Below are positions 1-9,562 of a stretch of 64,000 nt of DNA, piece by piece. The notes beneath the pieces were generated by a model, which saw only the letters and a program-made list of their open reading frames with translations, was not told the DNA's origin and searched no databases. Both the position numbers and the translations under genes were made by a program. This DNA is from Panopea generosa (Eukaryota > Mollusca > Bivalvia > Adapedonta > Hiatellidae). How positions within the stretch are numbered: the first letter of the stretch is position 1; each line of letters opens with the position of its first letter. The DNA is taken from NCBI GenBank assembly GCA_029582155.1, contig CM055896.1:25015184-25079183 (forward strand), written 5' to 3'.

Positions 1-968
1 GGATAAGCGATTAAATAAGTATCCAGTGGACAGCATCGGCAGAGTCATTACTTCTCCCAGTGCTGCACCACTGGCTGGATAAGATAATTAAGTAGATAAG
101 TCGCTTCAGGTCTTAGTCGATTCTTGGAGATGAAGATTTAGATTAGTCGGTTGAATTCCCGTTGTAGAGTTGAAGTCCCAGTGTGGGTATTGCCATAATG
201 TTGTATGTTGCAACGCTGGTTAATGGTCTCTTGTTGACATCAAAAACGATCCTGTCTAGGGCCACGTTAAAAGCATAAAATCAATGATATTTTAAAAGAG
301 ATGTCTCTACAAATCAACAAAGTAGAGACATCCGTCACGGTTGTAAGAACCGCTCATCATCCATCTATCCGTCATACATGATCTAAAATAATCACAAAGT
401 TGACCCACTTTGAAGACTGGAGCGAAGTTTCATACGTCCTTTCATCTCGGCAGTCACTTGTAGAGTGAAATAAAACCTCAACAAACACTAAGTTTGTTTA
501 CTAATATAAATTTCAAACACGTTTGCTGAAAACTGATGCAATACAAGTCAAGGTCAAAAGTTATAAAAAGATTTTGCTTGAGCATGTCAGAAACTATAGA
601 GGTTCCGGATGAGAGACCTTATAGATCTTTTTTTTTTAAAATGAGTTTGAAATTAGCACAGGACCACATTTAAATGTAGAATAAAAATAAGTAAATAGTT
701 GAAAAAGTTTGTTATAAGAAGTGGATATATAAAGATGCATTAATAAAGTATAAAATAAAAAATAATATCTTTTTTAAAAATCAGTATTTTTATTTGGTTA
801 CTATGATTTTTGAAAAAAATAAAATTAGAAAAATTAAAAAATCTCATGTTGTTCAGTGAATTGATAGTGTTATGGAATAAACCATCGAGAAATATTTATT
901 TATCTTAAATGTAAGCGCAGTTTTATCTGCTTTCATTTATTTGAACTTTTGCAATCTTTTGCAAAAAG
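1..968. other. AT-rich non-coding sequence
   Basis: No reading frame, RNA gene or clear repeat structure was recognised here. The second half contains many A and T runs. Confidence 0.5.
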
Positions 969-1074
969 TGGGGCCGGATTGACCATGCTAAATGGGGCCG
1001 GATTGTCCAGGTGACGGATTGTCCAGGGGCCGGATTCTCCATGGCCGTTTTGGAGTGGGGCCGGATTGTCCAGG
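969..1074 (+). repeat. GGCCGGATT short repeat cluster
   Basis: Four to five imperfect copies of GGGGCCGGATTGTCCA lie within about 105 bp, with spacers of 5 to 25 bp. The GC content is far above that of the surrounding AT-rich DNA. One copy reads GACCA and another CTCCA instead of GTCCA. A 64-residue frame runs across it (992-1186) but is only the repeat in translation. Confidence 0.6.
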
Positions 1075-1285
1075 TTCCTTTTGTAGGATATATATTTGGT
1101 CACCGTGTTCTAACGTGAATGGTGAAGTCAACGGGCATTATTTTGTTATCTTTTTGGTAAAAAATACTTATTTGATAGTTATTTAAACGTTATATACAAG
1201 CATTCAGTGCCAAGATCAGTTTTGCATTGAAATATTTAGTGGCGATTCTTAAGTGATCAAAACCGGTAACACCATCATAATTATA

Positions 1286-1530
1286 GCCCCAGTTCGTTCA
1301 ACGACCATAACGTGTTCTCATCTATCATCTTCTTGCTGTATATTGGATTATCACACCTGCTTAATTGGCATGCCACATAACACTATACTAATTTTAAGTC
1401 GTCTATAGGTCGTCTACCTTAATTTTGTGTTGAAAACAGGTAGTGGTAAAAAAAAACTATCTGTTTTCAACACAAAATTTAGGTAGACGAACCGGTAGGT
1501 TGACGAAACCACTGTCACCCATATGATAAC
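1286..1530. repeat. Dispersed repeat containing a long hairpin (copy 1)
   Basis: This segment resembles 20911-21100: both begin with an AGTTCGTTCAACGACCATAA-like block, continue with CTTGCTGTATATTGG, and end with GGTAGGTTGACGAAACCAC. Inside it, 1410-1443 and 1457-1490 form an inverted repeat of 34 bp arms with two mismatches around a 13 nt, A-rich loop. The second copy keeps mainly one arm. Confidence 0.6.
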
Positions 1531-1705
1531 CTTAAGACATACACGTGCTCCCAACGTTTTCGGCTAAATCTCTGGTTGTCAGGTAAAATAAACAAATTGA
1601 AATAATAAATGTGACTAAGATATACAAAACTGAGCAGGACGTAGTGCCAAAACACGATGGATGGAAGCAAAATATATAATAGCTACTGGTACCTGGGAAA
1701 TCCCT

Positions 1706-1857
1706 GGGCTGCGTTCAGTTCGGTCAAACGTTTGATAACGTTAGCTAACAAATTTTGCTGGACACTGGCCCAACCTCACATTAGCACGCAGTACGTGTTA
1801 ATTTTTGGGAACCAGGCATTAATTGTGTTTGCTGTTTAACGGTGCTGAACGCAGCCC
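1706..1857 (+). mobile_element. 152 bp MITE (copy 1)
   Basis: The segment begins GGGCTGCGTTCAG and ends with the exact inverse, CTGAACGCAGCCC, giving perfect 13 bp terminal inverted repeats. The reverse complement of 43362-43507 matches it along its length, so this is a family and not a chance palindrome. No target-site duplication could be settled and no transposase is encoded. The 60-residue frame at 1657-1839 is an incidental reading of this element. Confidence 0.7.
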
Positions 1858-1865
1858 TGGTCTGA

Positions 1866-2325
1866 GGCATAGTACCACCATTGCAAAAAGGAAGTGCTTC
1901 CGTGGGTATAATGGCGATTATAAATAATCCTCAATTCTTCTTCTTTAAAAATGCATTTTCCTTATTATAATGCTCATTTTTTTATTTGAATGGCATTATT
2001 GATGTATTTTAAATATTTTGATAGTATTGTCATGTTTGAATTGTGAATTTAGAAAAAAAAATGATGCTTGGAAATTGGGGTATGAATTCATAATTTCGGA
2101 AGTCTACTTTCACTTTGTCACCAGTGTACACACTGCAGAAAAAAAATCTCTTATATGACACATGACCCCTACTTTTCTCATCATATTTTGATAGTGCAGA
2201 GGTTGACAAACAGTAAAATGTAGGTTTCACTTCTTTCATTTGGGACTCTCCATGAATGACAAGCCTTCAAACTTTTATTATTTACTATAGAATAAAGAAC
2301 AAAAATCAGTGGTGGGGTTACACCT
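1866..2325 (+). repeat. 460 bp direct repeat, left copy
   Basis: It begins GGCATAGTACCACCATTGC and ends GGTGGGGTTACACCT. A near-identical copy in the same orientation lies at 11455-11923, and a diverged partial copy at about 6629-6755. It starts just after the 152 bp MITE and stops 240 bp before the helicase start codon. It does not begin TG and end CA, so it is not an evident LTR. Confidence 0.8.
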
Positions 2326-3000
2326 CTGAGGCTAACCTGCATACAGTTGCCAGTCTACGTACCTTGACTGTGACTCCTGCTGCAATTGGCGTCCATTCAA
2401 GTTGGGCATATAAATAAGATTACATGCATATATTAATCTGTTAACACGTTTTAAAAAAGTTGTGATGTTTTTCTTATTTTTTAATTTTTTTTTTTTTATA
2501 AAATAGAATGTCAATATTTAGGCCGGAAATTCAGCCCGTATTCATTGTTTACACTCGGCGTCTAAGATGGATGTCAACGCAGCCTCAGCATTGTGTAAAC
2601 ATTTTCCTCACATTAACCATCTCAAGCCCGAACAAGCAGCCTGCTTAGATGATTTAATGATACAAAAACGGGACATGTTTATTAATTTACCGGTTGGGTT
2701 TGGAAAAAGTCTTATTTATATGTTATATTCAATATTGAGGGAAGGTTCGTGTTTAGTTTTCTCCGCTGAACGCAATACAAAACGACCAGCTTGTAATATT
2801 AAAAAAAGCAGACATACCAGCATGTCGGATAACCTTTGAAGGTATTGTGCAAGAGTTAAAGTAATCAGAAGTTGATCTATATAAAGCATCGACACAATTA
2901 CTCCTGAATTCACATTCCGCTGAAAATGTAATATTAACTTGGCTTCCAACGATTCATGATCACTTTATCCACTGGACAATTATTTTCTTTATTATTATTA

Positions 3001-3095
3001 CAGCGGTCAGCAATCCAAGTACTAACCAATACTTCTTTGCTTAACCTTGTCGATATAAAAGCTAGCTCAACAGCGAGGCAGTTGTAAGTGACTAT
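3001..3095 (-). mobile_element. 5S rRNA-derived SINE fragment
   Basis: On the minus strand it reads GGTTAGTACTTGGATTGC preceded by GTTAAGCAAAG. This matches the internal-promoter part of 5S rRNA (GGTTAGTACTTGGATGGG after AGCTAAGCAG). A tail with AAAGCTAGCTCAACAGC is shared with the copies at 20310 and 20571, showing a SINE body and not a 5S gene. Lies in helicase intron 1. Confidence 0.6.
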
Positions 3096-3208
3096 GTAAA
3101 TTCAATACATTAATAAAACATGTTTATACAGATTAAAGACCCTATATTAATACTATACACAACCTAGAACTTTGGGTTTTGTCAGTTTTTTAATACTTAA
3201 TAATAGTT

Positions 3209-3365
3209 TAAGCGGGACAGTAGTGTAATGATTGGAATGTTGGTCCCTCACACTAGAGGTTACTGGTTCAAAACGACACTCAGTACTGGTTCTACCTAGG
3301 AAGTGGACTCGAGAGTGATTCATTAAGCTCTGAACTTTCATCGCAATCAGTCACCTGCACTTTTA
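3209..3365 (+). mobile_element. tRNA-derived SINE
   Basis: A degenerate A box (TAGTGTAATGATTGGAATG) and B box (GGTTACTGGTTCAAAAC) sit at tRNA-like spacing. The body AGTACTGGTTCTACCTAGGA with GACTCGAGAG also occurs at 42659-42870, so both are one SINE family. It lies inside the helicase intron, so it inserted after the exon structure existed or co-moved with it. Confidence 0.6.
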
Positions 3366-4564
3366 CTGCAAGGGTAGTAAATAATAGTCATTTGTTAGCC
3401 CTGCTGTAACCGGCCATAAATATTATTCATGAAAATATAATATAAGAATTATTACATGGTTACACTGCCCCTATCACATCGTGACCTAGCAGATGATAGA
3501 TTCCATACAGAAATATTATGCAGTCATTACTCCATGGGATGTACTCATTTTGAACAATTTTACTTTTATGGCTGCCTTTATAACCATATATATGGCTACT
3601 AAAAGACTAAACTCAAGATAATATTGAGACAATTTTGTGTTTTTATATTAATTGGTAATTATAAATCAGTATTTGACTAGATGGGACTTTGGTTTTTCTT
3701 TTCTATGGTTTGTTATAAAAGAAAACAATAACCAATGGTAAGATACAAAATTTCATTTTAATTTTGTGACATGTATATGAAATACATATAAGGCTATTTT
3801 TTTAAAAATATTTACTGTGCTTCTACCTTCCCGCTCATTAATTGCAGCTACCCAATTTTTTTTATTTACTTTTGAAGCGTTTGTGATTTTTTTAAAAGTT
3901 CCAGTTAAAAAATTCAAAACCATAAAAAATTAGCAACCTACCCACATGAAAAAAACATGGTTGAAGCACAATAAATTAAGATATTTTTTACGAATGACCT
4001 AACATTAGCTATGTATAACTATTGACCGACATTAGCACATATCACATTTATAATACAATCATTGCAATTTAATTTATATTTAGCATTGTTTATCACAGTA
4101 AATCAGTTGTTACATTATTAAAACATTTTCATTTTTACACAAAAACATTGATCTTTGATAGAAAGTATGTGTCAGTTCCATATTTCAGCCATTTGTATAT
4201 TTCAGCACACACAGCCACCGCCATGTGATCATTAAAAACATGAGAAATTAAAATATGTCATAATAATTACATGTATAGTAATAATGAAGACTTCATTTCA
4301 AGAAAGTGGTGCAATTAGTATCATACTGCAGTGATTATTCTCCCTTGCAGCTCTCAGATTTATCAATATTTACAAATTTATAGTAAGAACATTGTCAATG
4401 AAACTACTTAATTTAACAAAACTTAATTACATAAATAACATGGAAGAACAGAAACTGATATTCTGTCATCCAGAAAGCATTTTCAGTAACAGCGGGCATA
4501 ACCTATTGAAAGAAACATGTATATCAGCTGTATTTATTGATGAATGCCATGTGGTTGAAGAATG

Positions 4565-5335
4565 GTAACATTCATGGTCATGTTTTGTTACCAGTTTGAA
4601 AACACTGTTTAATTTGTTTTCATTTAAAAACTATTTTAAAACTGTTTTAATTAATTTACTAAAGCAGAATTTGAACCTTTGAACTAAGAATGGTTTCATA
4701 ATTTGGCTCTATCAGAAATATTTACTGGTTAGATTCTTGCCATTATGAAAGTTTGGTTATTTGGACATTGAATCTAGTATTTTTTTTATTATTAAGCATC
4801 ATTTTATGCCTTTTAGTGCTAACAGACAATCTGTTGGGCATTGATATAGCCCTTTTCCATTAAAACATGCTATTCTCTGTCTGTTATTAATCTTGACACA
4901 GGAAGTTATAAAAAAGATAGTCTTAGTAGTACAAGAAAGTACACACTCCTTCTGGGAGTAGATGTCAGTTCATGTCTGGCCTATGACAAAATGATAGACT
5001 TCCATCAGTTCAAGTTTAATTTTGCCATCGCTTTGTATAGCATACAGTTAATATTTATTTCCTCGAGGATTGTCACTCTGTCTGTCTATCTGTCTGTCTG
5101 TCTATCTAGTCATCAGAATTTGTTTCTGGAACACTACTCCTAAAGGACTGATGGAAGACCATAACTTTATCTTGAATAATCATCTCTGTTTGTACTGAAT
5201 TTTTTTTTTTACTTATCCAGAGCATATTTTAAAAGTTTTTGAATTTAGAAAGAAAAATGTTTTTAAAAAATTGTGAGAAATGTTATAATAATTTTATTTT
5301 ATTGTTTACAAAATATATACATTTTAAATATTCAG
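4565..5335 (+). other. Helicase intron 2
   Basis: Begins GTAACA and ends TATTCAG, joining a phase-2 split Trp codon. It contains a TCTG/TCTA microsatellite at 5076-5108 and otherwise AT-rich sequence. Confidence 0.65.
5076..5108 (+). repeat. TCTG/TCTA microsatellite
   Basis: Eight consecutive TCTG or TCTA tetranucleotides within helicase intron 2. Confidence 0.9.
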
Positions 5336-6170
5336 GATGAAGAAGTTTCGAACCAGTTTTGGAAAAATAGCTGATATACAAGCTATGTACCCAGAGGCAC
5401 CATTTGTTAGTTTAAGTGGGACCATGTCAGAAGAAAATCTTAGACAGATACCCAAGATCCTTCGACTTAGAAATCCAAAGGTAATATCTGTAAACCCTGA
5501 TCGGCCGAACATATTCCTTATCTGGCAGAAGAAAGGAAAAGGAAACAGAAGAGAAGCTGTAAGAGAAATATTTTGTCAAGAAATTGATAATCTTAACATG
5601 TTGAAACACCGCTATCCTGTCACCCTTTTATTTCTACCAATGTCATCCATGTCAGAGGCCATTTCATATATTCATTTTGTATTTGGCAATGAGAATTTTT
5701 CAAAACGAATCTACTCTGTTATTTATAGCAATCAAGATCCTGAACTTGTGTCAGAGACCTTGAAGGAAATGAAAAGAGAAACACCAACCATTCGCTTGGT
5801 GCTTACTACATCATTTGTAGGAATGGGCTTTGATCCTGTTAGTGTGACCCGTGTTGTCCACACATGTCCACCAAGGTCTCTGTCTCAATATTTTCAGGAA
5901 ATTGGCAGGGCTGGTAGGAGAGACCAGAAAGCAGAGGCAGTCTTATGGTTTTGTGCCTCTGACATAGCTCGTAATGTAGACGGTCTTAAGAAAGATATTG
6001 TAGAGTACTGTACAACCAGTACATGTTTGAGAGATTTATTATTGACTTCATTTGGTCACTCTAGTAATTCAGTATCTGGTTGTCAGTGCTGTTCTTTGTG
6101 CAGATCTCTCTGCGAGTGTGATGAATGGTTCAGACTTGCAATTAATAGTACATGTATGTCATTTGGGTGA

Positions 6171-6628
6171 TAGGAGGCACTTTAATATTGATATGGTTAC
6201 CTCTGGTCTTCAGAATGTTAAATATTTACAAGATAAGACTGAAAGGCCAGTGCTAATTGCTGACTAATGATCTTATAACTACTTAAACATTTATTAATAC
6301 AAATTGGTGAATAACTGTGTTCTGATTAAGATGTGCCTTTAAAATCAATTTTCACCTCAAGTTAGATTTGCTGTGAACTGATAAGCACTTATCTTTCTGG
6401 GAACATGTAAAATAAATAGTTATTTAAAATAGTTATATACAAACATGATACTTTTATTAAGTAGTAGACAAAGATTCGACAGTTTTCATGTACCCAAGGT
6501 AGATAATTTCATGTCAAATACCTTTTTTATCAATAATTTTGGGTTACAAGAAAAATAAAAGGAATGGAAAGTAAAAAAGCTATTAAAGAGAAGTGCAATT
6601 GCAACTCATTTTAAGTATGAATTATGTA
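6171..6628. other. 3' flank of the helicase, non-coding
   Basis: AT-rich DNA after the helicase stop codon with no gene or repeat recognised. Short AATAAA-like strings occur (for example near 6410), but a poly(A) site cannot be chosen. Confidence 0.4.
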
Positions 6629-6755
6629 AATGTGACCCCTACATTTCTACTGATATTTTGACACTGAAGATGTAAACAAACAGTACTTTTTATGAATTAC
6701 AAGCCCTTACTATAGAAATAAGAAGGAAAATCAATGGTTGGCTTACACCTAAATT
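6629..6755 (+). repeat. Diverged partial copy of the 460 bp repeat
   Basis: Matches the last ~165 bp of the 1866-2325 repeat with small deletions: GACCCCTAC, GATATTTTGA, GTAAACAAACAGTA, a TATAGAA block, and GGTTGGCTTACACCT at the end. It lies between the convergent 3' ends of the helicase and DUF6589 genes and directly abuts a SINE. Confidence 0.6.
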
Positions 6756-6756
6756 A

Positions 6757-6975
6757 TAGTGGCTCCCGGTTGAATTAAGGCATCATCTCAAGATCACTGA
6801 TCTTACCACTGTGGTTGTAGAGTCCTGCTATGTAAAAAAAAAATTATGTGAGAATGTTTGCCAGTTATTTCCAGAAGGATTGAGGTTTTCAGATTTATTA
6901 TGAATTAATAAAACTGGACAGACATACCATATATAACCTAAAATGTGTTAAAAATTGCACTAAACTCATTAAAAT
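6757..6975 (+). mobile_element. tRNA-Leu-derived SINE, degenerate
   Basis: The head retains AAGGCATCATCTCAAGATCA, the D-arm/anticodon region of a Leu(CAA)-like tRNA. The tail holds CCATATATAACCTAAAATG and GTGTTAAAAATTGCACTAAA. Both ends match the better-preserved SINE at 23575-23807 on the opposite strand. Much of its middle is diverged. Confidence 0.6.
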
Positions 6976-7373
6976 AATGTGTAAAAGTACTGCAGAAAAG
7001 AACTTCAATTTTCAGTGTGGGAAATCAGTATATTCTCTTTTAATCATCTATTTTAGTAATTATTTTAACCATCTGAGGTATTGTTTAGTCTTAACAGTTG
7101 AGATGAGATCTTTTAAATGTTATTTGATATCAATATGGGGCCAGCAGGAACCCAAAGAAATAATATTGTGAAATTACAAACATTTATTTCACGAAAACCT
7201 TTAATCCAAATTGGTTCATATTTGGTGTAAATTTTCAAATTAAGGTCCATTAGTGCCCTGTTAGGAACTTTGATCGTATCCATTCAAAACTCAAAAGATG
7301 TGACAGATTAGATTAGGTGAGCAACTTCGACCCAGTTGGGCCTGTTATTAATATATAATCTCTTCATAGCAAT
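6976..7373. other. Intergenic, between convergent genes
   Basis: No coding signal beyond a random 64-residue frame (6977-7171). It separates the helicase side from the DUF6589 stop codon. Confidence 0.4.
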
Positions 7374-9562
7374 TCAAATGTCTGGCAATCCAGCCAAAAA
7401 TTCATCATCATCATCACTACTGACTTCATGATCATCATCATGCACATCATAGTAATGATGATTCCATGTAACTCTTTGAATTACACATTGTAAGACATCA
7501 TGAAATGTTTGTACATTTAACCCTGTTATATGACTCGTCTTGCAACTCGGGAAACCAATACATTTTTGTCCTGCTTCTATCCTGAATGGTCGAAGCTGTC
7601 GTATCTTGCCTGAAATGGTTGTAACATTCTTTTCAGCAAGATCTTTTGTATGCCGACCATTCTTTTTCCTTATATTTAGAGAACTTTCAAGATGAGAAAC
7701 AATATCATTAATTGTATCGGCAGATTGTGTACAACGCTTTATTGCTTTTTCAATTTGTTTGCGCCAAGCTGTTTAATAAGAGCTTTTTGATTTCTAACGG
7801 AATGTTCTTGAACTAAATCTGCCTCGACATTTTGATTTGTTCCCCCTTTCATGTTAACAAATGCAGTGTCTAATATCAGTGCGCTGTGGTAGGGTGACAA
7901 AATATGATTTGCCTTTAAAATAAAATCAATGTTTTCCACCATATATTTTGATCTTGGGCTCCATGTGTAAAAGAATGGAATACTGTACATTGCATTGATG
8001 ATCAACTGTTCACCATCTCCAGCTTTAGATGTGTCACATAGATGCATAAAATGCAGTGCCCAGTGACATAATTGGGATGAGTAATTGAACAGTTCATCAT
8101 CAGTACCATGTACAATATCAGTTAAACCTGACATTTCACCATATTTGAAGTATTCCATAAATTTTTTCAACGTATCAACTGTCAAATCTCGTCTACTGGA
8201 AATATTGTTTGATTGATGCGCTGGAATATTTTGGGTTGGCTGTAAAGTAGTGTCATCCATCCCAAAATATTCCAAGAATTGTTCAACAATCATAGCTTTC
8301 CCAACAGCAGTAAGTAAATTTTTGAGACTGGTAGTTTTTTTTTACTTTTCCATCCACGCTATCTATACCTAGAAGGGATTTAAAAAAGCTGAGTGTGCCT
8401 AGTTGTCTAGTTGACCTCACATGGTAGAGTTTTTTGTAGATCTTCTGTAATAAAAATACAATGATTGCACATTATTATAGTATGTTCAATACATGCATAT
8501 ATAATTTCTCTATTGTTTGCTCAAATGCAGACAAGCTAAATTGTATTAGGATTTTTGTTATTTTTAAACAGTAGACATATAACACTGAATTTTGTGAGAA
8601 ACACTCCAGTTGTTCTGCACATTTATTGATTCAAGAATTGTATGTCTTCATTATATAATTGCCGCGTGGAAGTTGTTATTGGAAAAGTAAAAAATCTATT
8701 ACTACCATATGGTAGACTCAGCTCAGAGATTCAGTAATTTAAAAGCAAACACAAACCTCCAAAAAGTCTTGTTTGTTATGCCACCATTCTATTACAATTG
8801 GATAAATATCTTCAAATCTCTTGCCCCTCGATAGTGCCAGTGACCTCAACTGCTTGGCTTCATGTAACCGAATTCTGGTCAGCTGGTCTCCCCCCACACA
8901 CACTTTGTTTTTCTGGTACATCTCTGTGTTTCCTAATTTGTGGAGGATATCATATATTCAAAGTCATTTTGAATAATAGTGCATTGATTTAAGTAGTTAA
9001 CTAACTATGGTTGATCTAGGTGAAAACAGAAATAGAACAAACATAAACTTTACATTTTCATGGCTATATTAATTGTTGATCATCTGGGAAATACTACATG
9101 ATTTTGAGTAATACTACCCATACCACAATCTTTTACAAAGTTTGGTTGCTCCAAACAATTTCAGTTAAACAGAGTAATGCATACAATTCAATATTTTGTA
9201 GGTTATAATGTAAGCAGGATTCGAGGTCACTTTGAATATTTTTGTTAAAAATCTAAATGCAAAAAATCTACATATTGATTTTTTGTCACTGCCTATGTCA
9301 GAAAAGTAACACCTATGGGCTTTTATTCATTTGACTAATGTAAACAAAATTAAGGTTAAATTACCTAGAGCTTCTTCAAATAGATTTTCAAACTGATTTT
9401 GGTAAGAGTCAAGAATGGCAATACAATCTTCATGTTTCGTTTCATTTTTAAACTGAATTGGCAGGAAGAAGACTTTGCTTTTTTTTTTTTGATTCTCTGA
9501 TATTGGCCTGGTAGTAGTTTGGGACAATCATCCACTTAAATGCTTCAAACTCCTGCAAATCA
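7374..9562 (-). pseudogene. DUF6589-family protein, multi-exon, frameshifted
   Basis: Minus-strand exons: 9562-9366 (FEAFKWM, then PIQFKNETKHEDCIAILDSY), about 8921-8757 (VCVGGDQLTRIRLHEAKQL through EWWHNKQDFLE) and 8444-7374 (KIYKKLYHVRSTRQLGTL, KAMIVEQFLEYFGMDD, SPRSKYMVENIDFIL, NVEADLVQEHSVRNQK). The junction QDFLE|KIYKKLYH is phase 0, with a GTTTGT donor and a TTACAG acceptor. The GGDQLT and SKYMVE blocks are hallmarks of DUF6589 proteins, which I recognise from memory. Three frame changes are visible: a 12-T run at 9479-9490, a 9-T run at 8335-8343, and near 7750. Beyond the last, about 120 codons continue open to a stop at 7374 with an acidic DDDDE tail. Biochemical function is not established; many family members look like mobile-element proteins. 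The first exon is uncertain. Confidence 0.75.

Larger units (their letters stand above)
2842..4350 (+). other. Helicase intron 1, with SINE insertions
   Basis: Non-coding DNA between the proposed donor (GTATTG) and acceptor (CTTGCAG). It contains a 5S-derived SINE piece and a tRNA-derived SINE, annotated separately. Past the donor the reading frame hits a TAA at 2862, consistent with intron. The remaining sequence is AT-rich and featureless. Confidence 0.5.
2567..6170 (+). pseudogene. RecQ-like superfamily 2 helicase, three exons, one frameshift
   Basis: Predicted exons are 2567-2841, 4351-4564 and 5336-6170. Exon 1 carries a Q-motif-like LKPEQ and Walker A PVGFGKSLIY (residues 42-51). A one-base shift near 2764 moves motif Ia into another frame (KKADIPACRITFE), which then runs to a GTATTG donor. 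Exon 2 follows a TCTCCCTTGCAG acceptor and ends in motif II, DECHVVEEW. Its donor splits the Trp codon (TG|G) exactly where exon 3 starts after TTCAG. Exon 3 has motif III SLSGTM, motif V TSFVGMGFD, motif VI QEIGRAGRR, and a Cys-rich tail that may bind zinc. The family unwinds DNA using ATP. The core is about 440 residues, short for a full RecQ with RQC and HRDC domains; it resembles the compact RecQ-like proteins common in mollusc genomes. The DUF6589 gene converges on it. It may be a pseudogene, or the shift may be an assembly error. The exon 1-2 junction is the least certain. Confidence 0.75.

Noticed and set aside
1657-1839. 60-residue frame
   Set aside because: It reads through the 152 bp MITE.
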